DNA of 10,430 nucleotides from assembly GCF_959025735.1 (NCBI RefSeq), contig NZ_CAUFJQ010000064.1:1-10430 (forward strand), given 5' to 3'. The translations under genes and the position numbers were made by a program. This document shows positions 6,224 through 10,430 of this stretch, in pieces. How positions within the stretch are numbered: the stretch's first letter is position 1; each line of letters starts with the position of its first letter. A model generated the notes under the pieces. The model saw only the letters and a program-made list of their open reading frames with translations. It did no database searches and was not told the DNA's origin. This stretch comes from an uncultured Streptococcus sp. (GTDB lineage Bacteria; Bacillota; Bacilli; Lactobacillales; Streptococcaceae).

Positions 6224-6364
6224 TTATTTCACAGCCCTATTCTCTGGCAATTTCTTCTTGGGCAAACTAGGATCTGCTTTGTTTTCTAGTTTTTGAGCTG
6301 CTTGAACCAGTTTTTTTCGCTTCTTTTCATTTTTTATTTTTTGCCACCACTGTTTCATTCCCAT
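6224..6364 (-). CDS. Small basic hypothetical protein, 46 residues
   Basis: An ATG at 6364 follows a perfect AGGAGG site by 8 bases and opens a 46-codon frame ending in TAA. The product starts MGMKQWWQKIKNEKKRKK and ends LPKKKLPENRAVK. It is very rich in Lys and Arg, has a Trp pair at residues 6-7 and a likely amphipathic helix through about residue 29, and has no signal peptide or membrane span. I do not recognise a family. It lies 48 bases after prs, beyond a modest terminator, and no clear promoter is seen, so it is probably read through from prs. A second ATG at 6358 would give 44 residues, but the first is better spaced. Its last eight residues, LPENRAVK, resemble LPKTSAVK at the end of the next gene. 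Nucleic acid or membrane binding is possible from charge alone, which is only a guess. Confidence 0.75.
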   Translation of the reverse strand: MGMKQWWQKIKNEKKRKKLVQAAQKLENKADPSLPKKKLPENRAVK

Positions 6365-6382
6365 TTGTACTTCCTCCTATGC

Positions 6383-6405
6383 AAAAGAGGCTGTTTTTCA
6401 GCCTC
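6383..6405 (-). terminator. Modest terminator after prs
   Basis: GAGGCTG and CAGCCTC form a perfect 7-bp stem (6387-6393 with 6399-6405) with a five-A loop, starting 7 bases after the prs stop. Only four U follow before GC, so termination is probably partial. This would allow some transcription of the 46-residue gene immediately downstream. Confidence 0.7.
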
Positions 6406-6412
6406 CTTATTG

Positions 6413-7387
6413 TTAACATTTTTTGGCATTTCCGATTTCAAACAGAGGGGAAAGAGGACGATTTTCATGAATACGAACAATGGCCTCTGCAAGGAGTTTC
6501 GCAATCGAAATTTGCTCAATCTTATCAATCAAGCGATCTTCCGGTAGATAAATTGTATCCAATACCACCAACTTCTTAATGGCTGATTTTTGAATGTTGT
6601 CCATCGCTGGGCCTGATAAAACTGGGTGCGTACAGCTTGCATAAACCTCTACAGCTCCTGCTTCAGCAAGGGCATCCGCCGCATGACAGATTGTACCAGC
6701 TGTATCAATCATATCATCAATCAAAATACAAGTCTTACCTTCAACACTCCCAATGATATTCATCACTTCACTCGTATTCATCTTATCGACACTCCGGCGT
6801 TTATCAATAATCGCAATCGGAGTCTTCAAAAATTCAGCCAATTTCCGAGCACGAGTCACACCACCATGGTCTGGACTGACAACAACATAGTCTTTTCCAA
6901 TCATCCCGCGACGTTCGAAATAATCTGCGATCAAAGGCGCCCCCATCAAGTGGTCAACAGGAATATCAAAGAAACCTTGAATTTGAGCAGCGTGCAAATC
7001 AATTGTCAACAGACGATCAACTCCAGCAACCTCAAGCATATTAGCTACCAACTTAGAAGTGATTGGTTCACGAGCCCGAGCTTTCCGGTCTTGACGAGCA
7101 TAGCCGTAATACGGCATCACCACATTAATAGATTGCGCACTAGCTCGTTTCAACGCATCTACCATAATCAAAATTTCCATAAGATTATCATTAACCGGTG
7201 AGCTAGTGGATTGCAAAATATAAACATCTTTCCCACGGATTGATTCTTCAATATTAACCTGAATTTCTCCATCAGAAAATTGACGAACCGTTGACTTTCC
7301 AAGCGGTAGCCCCATTTCACGAGACACACGTTGAGCCAATTCTTGATTTGACGACAAAGCAAAGAGCATTAAATCAGAAAATGACAT
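6413..7387 (-). CDS. prs: Ribose-phosphate pyrophosphokinase
   Basis: Prs makes PRPP from ribose 5-phosphate and ATP, supplying purine, pyrimidine, histidine, tryptophan and NAD synthesis. The 324 residues match the usual class I length. Visible sites are FSDGEIQV (37-44), the ATP/flexible-loop region MPYYGYARQDRKARAREPI (91-109), DLHAAQIQGFF (130-140), VVVSPDHGGVTRARKLA (168-184), the lysine-arginine stretch DKRR (195-198) and the PRPP loop ILIDDMIDTAGT (221-232). The ATG at 7387 has a strong GGAGG site 5 bases away. It has its own promoter and terminator, so it is a largely independent unit, although the product feeds the purine pathway that includes purC at the far end of the window. Confidence 0.97.
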   Translation of the reverse strand: MSFSDLMLFALSSNQELAQRVSREMGLPLGKSTVRQFSDGEIQVNIEESIRGKDVYILQSTSSPVNDNLMEILIMVDALKRASAQSINVVMPYYGYARQDRKARAREPITSKLVANMLEVAGVDRLLTIDLHAAQIQGFFDIPVDHLMGAPLIADYFERRGMIGKDYVVVSPDHGGVTRARKLAEFLKTPIAIIDKRRSVDKMNTSEVMNIIGSVEGKTCILIDDMIDTAGTICHAADALAEAGAVEVYASCTHPVLSGPAMDNIQKSAIKKLVVLDTIYLPEDRLIDKIEQISIAKLLAEAIVRIHENRPLSPLFEIGNAKKC

Positions 7388-7449
7388 GATTTCCTCCAGT
7401 AAAATCTAAAAACCATATTGTACAGTCAGCACAAATTTCTCCTGTAAAC

Positions 7450-7478
7450 ATTTTATCGCTTTTTAAGCAAATATTCAA
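7450..7478 (-). promoter_or_regulatory. Candidate prs promoter
   Basis: TTGAAT (7473-7478), a 17-base spacer and TAAAAT (7450-7455) lie about 60 bases upstream of prs, after the pcsB terminator. The -35 matches 4 of 6 and the -10 matches 5 of 6. Confidence 0.6.
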
Positions 7479-7526
7479 ATATTAATTTATGGAAAATACA
7501 AAATCCGGCTCTACCGACACTATTTC

Positions 7527-7557
7527 AAAAAAAGAAGCAGAACAACTGTCCTGCTTC
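7527..7557 (-). terminator. Terminator after pcsB
   Basis: GAAGCAGGACA pairs with TGTTCTGCTTC (7534-7557, one G-U pair; the innermost pairs probably open to form the loop), followed by seven U. It begins 10 bases after the pcsB stop. Flanking A and T tracts on both sides suggest it may act in both directions. Confidence 0.88.
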
Positions 7558-7567
7558 TTTTTAATTC

Positions 7568-8809
7568 TTAGTTTGGATAGATATAAGTAACAGTACCTTG
7601 AGCTGTTGTTGGGTTGAACCAACCACGGTAGTTACCAATACTACGGATACCGTTATAGTTAGATTCAGAAACTTGGATACTTGTTGTAGATTGAACAGCT
7701 GTAACGACTGCTACGTGTCCATATCCACCATCATTCCAACATGCAATAGCACCAACTTGTGGTTGAGATCCTGTACGGAATCCAGCAGCCGCTGCACTTG
7801 CAGCCCATTGACCACCGTTGCCCCAGTAATCGCCAGCCCATGGAGCCAATGTCTTCGCACCCCATGTACATTCACCAACTGGATAAGATGATGCAGATGT
7901 ACTATAAGTTGGACGAGAAACAGTTGCTGCTGGAGCTGCTGCTGCTTGAGTTTGAACAGCAGGTTGAGCTGCTGCTTGAGTTTGTGCAGCCGCTGGTGTT
8001 GCAGCAGGTGTTTGTGCTGCTGCCTGAACTTGTGCTTGAAGAGTTGTATTAGCAGAAGCTTTTACAGCTGCTTGTTGTTCTTTTTGTTTTGCACGGTAAG
8101 CTGCCTCAGCTGCTGCCGCTGCTGCCGCTGCTTTTTCAGCTTCAGCTTTTTGTTGCAACAAAGCGTTCTTTTCGTTTTCAGCAGATGATTTTTCAGCTGC
8201 CAAATTCAATTGTGCCACTTTCAACTCAGCTTCTTTAGTTGACAAAGCTTGCGCATCATCTTCTAATTGTTGTTTATTTGCAATAACAGTATTGATAGCG
8301 TCGTTGTTTTCTTTTTGTTTTTGTGCAATATCTTCTTTATCACGTTTTTGCTCTTGCAACATTTTGTTGTTAGCATCTGCAATTTCATTCATAGCAGAAA
8401 TACGTGAGATAGCTTCTGTCAAAGATCCAGAGCTAACAATCGCATTAATATAGCTTGTTGCAGTTCCAGTTGTTTGAGCACTACGTGCTTGATTTGCAAG
8501 TGATTCTTGACGAGCAACAATATTTTTTGACAACTCATCGATCTCAGCTGACAATCGTTCAGATTCTTCATTCAAACGGTCATTTTCAGCTTGAAGATTT
8601 TCTTGTTGTTGTTTAATTTCAGATACTTGACCTTGGATTTGATCTACCTGAGCTTGTGCACTTTGTTGTTGTTGATTAATACTATTGATTTTGTTATCTT
8701 GAGCAGCAATCTTATCATCTGTTGAGTCAGCTGATACACCTGCTACAACAGCACCTTGTGATAAAGCAACTGTACTCAATAAGATTGTGGCAAATAATTT
8801 TTTCTTCAT
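7568..8809 (-). CDS. pcsB: PcsB, secreted cell-division peptidoglycan hydrolase
   Basis: PcsB splits septal peptidoglycan in streptococci, with its activity controlled by the FtsEX complex at the membrane. The 413 residues show a Sec signal peptide (likely cut after Ala27) and a long Gln/Glu-rich coiled coil (about 30-225). An Ala/Gln/Pro linker with short repeats (about 225-297) leads to a C-terminal CHAP amidase/endopeptidase domain (about 305-413). The catalytic Cys314 is in PVGECTWGAKT and His365 is in GGYGHVAVV, with Glu382 in SESN as a likely third residue. The Cys-His spacing of 51 matches the pneumococcal enzyme as I recall it. The start at 8809 has AAAGGG about 12 bases away, a long spacing. 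The upstream WalR-type site fits known VicRK control of pcsB. It follows mreCD, placing elongation and division wall genes together. Confidence 0.95.
   Translation of the reverse strand: MKKKLFATILLSTVALSQGAVVAGVSADSTDDKIAAQDNKINSINQQQQSAQAQVDQIQGQVSEIKQQQENLQAENDRLNEESERLSAEIDELSKNIVARQESLANQARSAQTTGTATSYINAIVSSGSLTEAISRISAMNEIADANNKMLQEQKRDKEDIAQKQKENNDAINTVIANKQQLEDDAQALSTKEAELKVAQLNLAAEKSSAENEKNALLQQKAEAEKAAAAAAAAEAAYRAKQKEQQAAVKASANTTLQAQVQAAAQTPAATPAAAQTQAAAQPAVQTQAAAAPAATVSRPTYSTSASSYPVGECTWGAKTLAPWAGDYWGNGGQWAASAAAAGFRTGSQPQVGAIACWNDGGYGHVAVVTAVQSTTSIQVSESNYNGIRSIGNYRGWFNPTTAQGTVTYIYPN
7938..7984 (-). repeat. 30-bp period repeat in the PcsB linker
   Basis: The 17-mer GCTGCTGCTTGAGTTTG occurs on the plus strand at 7938-7954 and again at 7968-7984. 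It encodes a 10-residue Gln-Thr-Gln-Ala-rich period between coiled coil and CHAP domain. More degenerate copies continue to about 8040. The linker length probably varies among strains. Confidence 0.75.
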
Positions 8810-8844
8810 TAGATAAATTTTCCCTTTCTAATAAGACACTAACT

Positions 8845-8850
8845 AGTATA
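8845..8850 (-). promoter_or_regulatory. pcsB -10 element with no clear -35
   Basis: TATACT on the minus strand lies 35 bases upstream of the pcsB start. At 17 bases upstream the hexamer is ATATAA, a poor -35. A weak -35 is typical of activator-dependent promoters and fits the WalR-type site directly upstream. Confidence 0.65.
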
Positions 8851-8871
8851 ACAAATTTTTTGAAAATTTAT

Positions 8872-8888
8872 ATTACGCTATTGTTACA
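8872..8888 (-). promoter_or_regulatory. WalR (VicR) binding site upstream of pcsB
   Basis: The minus strand reads TGTAAC-AATAG-CGTAAT. The known WalR consensus is TGTWAH-N5-TGTWAH; 11 of 12 fixed positions match, the exception being C for T at the start of the second half. Its centre is about 42 bases upstream of the predicted transcription start, abutting the missing -35, which is a normal activator position. VicRK control of pcsB is established in pneumococcus; here it is inferred from the site. Confidence 0.75.
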
Positions 8889-8902
8889 TTTTTATTTCGA
8901 GT

Positions 8903-9403
8903 TTATAAATAAATCTTTTCAAGTAAAGGCTGTAATACGATCATTAGAAGCACATTCAAAATTAAACTAGGCGCAATTTGATAGATAATGAGAGTAATCC
9001 AGTTGAATTTTATACCAACAAAAATAACCAGAAGAAGATTGGTTGAAATCTGAAATATTAGAATCGTTAATAAAAATGTAAAAAAACGAGTCAATCGATT
9101 GACCAAAATAATCTGATTACACCGATAAAAAATCACCTGTAACAAAGGGAAGACTAGGAAGGCAATTCCTATAGTGCGTAAAAAATATACATCAAAACAA
9201 AAACCAAAGAGGATTCCCAACCAAATACTAGCTATCTCCGAGAAATAGAGGCTCAGTAACATAAAACCATATAGAAATAAAAATGAAGTAGGTTCAAAGG
9301 AGCTTGGACAAAAACGAGTAATAAGAAAAGAGATCTGCCCATCAACAAATAAAGATAAGAATAAGATTAAAGGGAAAAAATGGTACTTACGTATTACTTT
9401 CAC
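8903..9403 (-). CDS. mreD: Rod shape-determining protein MreD, GTG start
   Basis: MreD is an integral membrane protein that works with MreC in peripheral (elongation) wall synthesis. Reading from GTG at 9403 gives 166 residues, starting MKVIRKYHFFPLILFLSLF, with DGQIS after the first span and about five to six hydrophobic segments in total. The GTG is chosen because GGAG (9410-9413) lies 6 bases before it. A longer frame from TTG at 9415 has no ribosome site and would overlap mreC. The mreC stop TAG is one base before the GTG, so translation is probably coupled. Sequence conservation in MreD is low, so the call rests on membrane topology, length, the DGQIS motif and position between mreC and pcsB. 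No terminator is seen before pcsB. Confidence 0.9.
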   Translation of the reverse strand: MKVIRKYHFFPLILFLSLFVDGQISFLITRFCPSSFEPTSFLFLYGFMLLSLYFSEIASIWLGILFGFCFDVYFLRTIGIAFLVFPLLQVIFYRCNQIILVNRLTRFFTFLLTILIFQISTNLLLVIFVGIKFNWITLIIYQIAPSLILNVLLMIVLQPLLEKIYL

Positions 9404-9404
9404 A

Positions 9405-10223
9405 CTACTCTCCAATCAATAGTACATAACGATTGACATCTAAATTAGCCTTTGGTTTCACACGAATTTCTTGCCCTAACTGATCAGATGCCTTTTGAGT
9501 AGAAGTCACTGTACCAAGAGGTAAGTCACTACTCTTGTATTTTCCTAAGCCACTTGTTGAAACCAGAGATCCTTTTTTAATTTCAACTGGATCTCCAATT
9601 TGCAACAACCGAAACTCACCTGTCTTCTCGTCATAACCATTTAATAAAGCAAAAATAGATTGACCTTGACTCTCAATTCTAAACGTCAGGTGTTGTGAAG
9701 AAATAGTATCTTCAACCAATAATTTCACTTTACTAGAATTTTTCTCAGTACTATCTACAACACCAATGACGCCACCAGATGATAGAACAAACATGGAATC
9801 GGAAATACCATCGGAACTACCTTTATCAATAACTAATTCCTGATCCCAAGAACTATAATTACGGTCAATAATTTCACTAACAACTTGCTTAGAACCAGAT
9901 GAAGAATTTTTAATAGCCAACAAATCTTTTAATTCTCTATTTTCTGATTCCAAACGACTAAGTTTTGACTGGTCAATATCCTTTTGATAAAGACGTGACT
10001 TTAAAGAGCGGTTTTCATCATTTAATTCAGACAAATTCTTTAAATCTTTCGCCTTAGATTCCACAACAACAAATGGTACCGATACTGCCTTATCAACAAT
10101 AGATAATATATCAGAAGATTTTAAAACAATCGAAGTCCTAACAGATGGAAAAAGAAATAAAATTCCTGAAACAGTTAAAACAAACACAAAACTAAAAATT
10201 TTAAAAAAACGATTCAAGAACAT
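9405..10223 (-). CDS. mreC: Rod shape-determining protein MreC
   Basis: MreC is a single-pass membrane protein whose outer domain scaffolds the elongation machinery with MreD and penicillin-binding proteins. From ATG at 10223 the protein has 272 residues: one membrane span (about 8-27), a coiled coil (about 56-103, with NRSLKSRLYQ and SRLESENRELKDLL), then the beta-barrel domain with DRNYSSWDQELVIDKGSSDGI (120-140) and VSTSGLGKYKSSDLPLGTV (221-239). This ATG is preferred because AAGG lies 9 bases upstream. The frame is open to a TTG at 10271, but that extension has no ribosome site and would run through the tRNA terminator. The gene begins about 20 bases after that terminator and no strong promoter is visible, so expression may depend on readthrough from the tRNA/rRNA array. 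Confidence 0.93.
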   Translation of the reverse strand: MFLNRFFKIFSFVFVLTVSGILFLFPSVRTSIVLKSSDILSIVDKAVSVPFVVVESKAKDLKNLSELNDENRSLKSRLYQKDIDQSKLSRLESENRELKDLLAIKNSSSGSKQVVSEIIDRNYSSWDQELVIDKGSSDGISDSMFVLSSGGVIGVVDSTEKNSSKVKLLVEDTISSQHLTFRIESQGQSIFALLNGYDEKTGEFRLLQIGDPVEIKKGSLVSTSGLGKYKSSDLPLGTVTSTQKASDQLGQEIRVKPKANLDVNRYVLLIGE

Positions 10224-10244
10224 AGACAAAACCTTCAAAAATAT

Positions 10245-10274
10245 AAAAAATAGTTTGAGATGACATCTCAAACT
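10245..10274 (-). terminator. Terminator of the tRNA array
   Basis: AGTTTGAGAT and ATCTCAAACT form a perfect 10-bp stem (10252-10274) with a 3-base loop, followed by A and U6. It lies 11 bases past the tRNA-Ser end and directly before the mreC leader. Confidence 0.85.
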
Positions 10275-10285
10275 TCGAAATTATA

Positions 10286-10373
10286 CGGAGAATGGGGGAT
10301 TCGAACCCCCGCGCCAGTTACCCGACCTAACGATTTAGCAAACCGTCCTCTTCAGCCTCTTGAGTAATTCTCC
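10286..10373 (-). tRNA. tRNA-Ser(GCT)
   Basis: This gene is 88 bases long and folds as a class II tRNA. The acceptor stem GGAGAAT/ATTCTCC has discriminator G. The anticodon GCT (10337-10339) sits in TTTGCTAAA, the long variable arm is typical of serine tRNAs, and the T arm is GGGGGTTCGAATCCCCC. The CCA end is not encoded and must be added by the nucleotidyltransferase. Confidence 0.95.
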
Positions 10374-10377
10374 AAAA

Positions 10378-10430
10378 TGGGCACGAGTGGACTCGAACCA
10401 CCGACCTCACGCTTATCAGGCGTGCGCTCT
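10378..10430 (-). tRNA. tRNA-Ile(GAT), 3' part, cut by window edge
   Basis: The visible part contains the anticodon arm with CTGATAAG (anticodon GAT), the T arm GGTGGTTCGAGTCCACTC and the acceptor end CGTGCCC with discriminator A. No CCA is encoded. Only four bases separate it from tRNA-Ser, so the two belong to one tandem tRNA array. The 5' half lies beyond the window. Confidence 0.92.

Noticed and set aside
6626..7201. Long open plus-strand frame antisense to prs
   Set aside because: It has no ribosome site or promoter, its composition follows the prs codons, and prs itself is unambiguous.
9404..9415. TTG at 9415 as the mreD start
   Set aside because: No ribosome site precedes it; the GTG at 9403 has GGAG at proper spacing and begins the expected MreD N-terminus.
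10224..10271. N-terminal extension of mreC to TTG at 10271
   Set aside because: It would be coded by the tRNA terminator hairpin and has no ribosome site; the ATG at 10223 has AAGG.

Overview
The window looks like part of a Streptococcus chromosome close to the replication origin. The evidence is the gene content, AT-rich Firmicute-style promoters and ribosome binding sites, and the order (read on the minus strand) tRNA array, mreC, mreD, pcsB, prs, araT, recO, plsX, acpP, purC. From memory this order matches oral streptococci such as S. mutans. The sanguinis/mitis side of the genus is plausible, but the species cannot be fixed from sequence alone. Every gene I can support is on the minus strand, so the window reads from right (10430) to left (1).

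Right end (8900-10430): two tandem tRNA genes (Ile-GAT, cut by the window edge, and Ser-GCT) end in a terminator. mreC and mreD follow directly; they encode cell-elongation scaffold proteins. Next comes pcsB, a secreted coiled-coil/CHAP peptidoglycan hydrolase of cell division, with a near-consensus WalR (VicR) site upstream of its -10. prs (PRPP synthase) has its own promoter and terminator.

Middle (4300-6410): this is the accessory part. A 46-residue, strongly basic small protein gene lies just downstream of prs. Then come a small secreted Ala/Lys-rich protein and a class B sortase. The secreted protein has a consensus promoter and a clear Sec signal peptide. It ends in LPKTSAVK, which looks like a sorting motif with no hydrophobic segment or charged tail after it. 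A strong terminator hairpin separates it from the sortase gene, and a second terminator closes the unit. As I recall the S. mutans order, prs and araT are neighbours, so this block looks like an insertion between two housekeeping units. It is the best candidate here for an undescribed system.

Left part (1-4250): araT-recO-plsX-acpP form a tight operon with overlapping or nearly touching genes, one promoter and one terminator. They cover aromatic aminotransfer, recombinational repair and phospholipid precursor supply. purC has its own extended -10 promoter and a PurBox-like site. Beyond the purC stop lies a second, diverged copy of only the last 22 codons of purC, starting exactly at the edge of a 25-bp palindrome. 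This looks like a scar of gene replacement from another strain or species.
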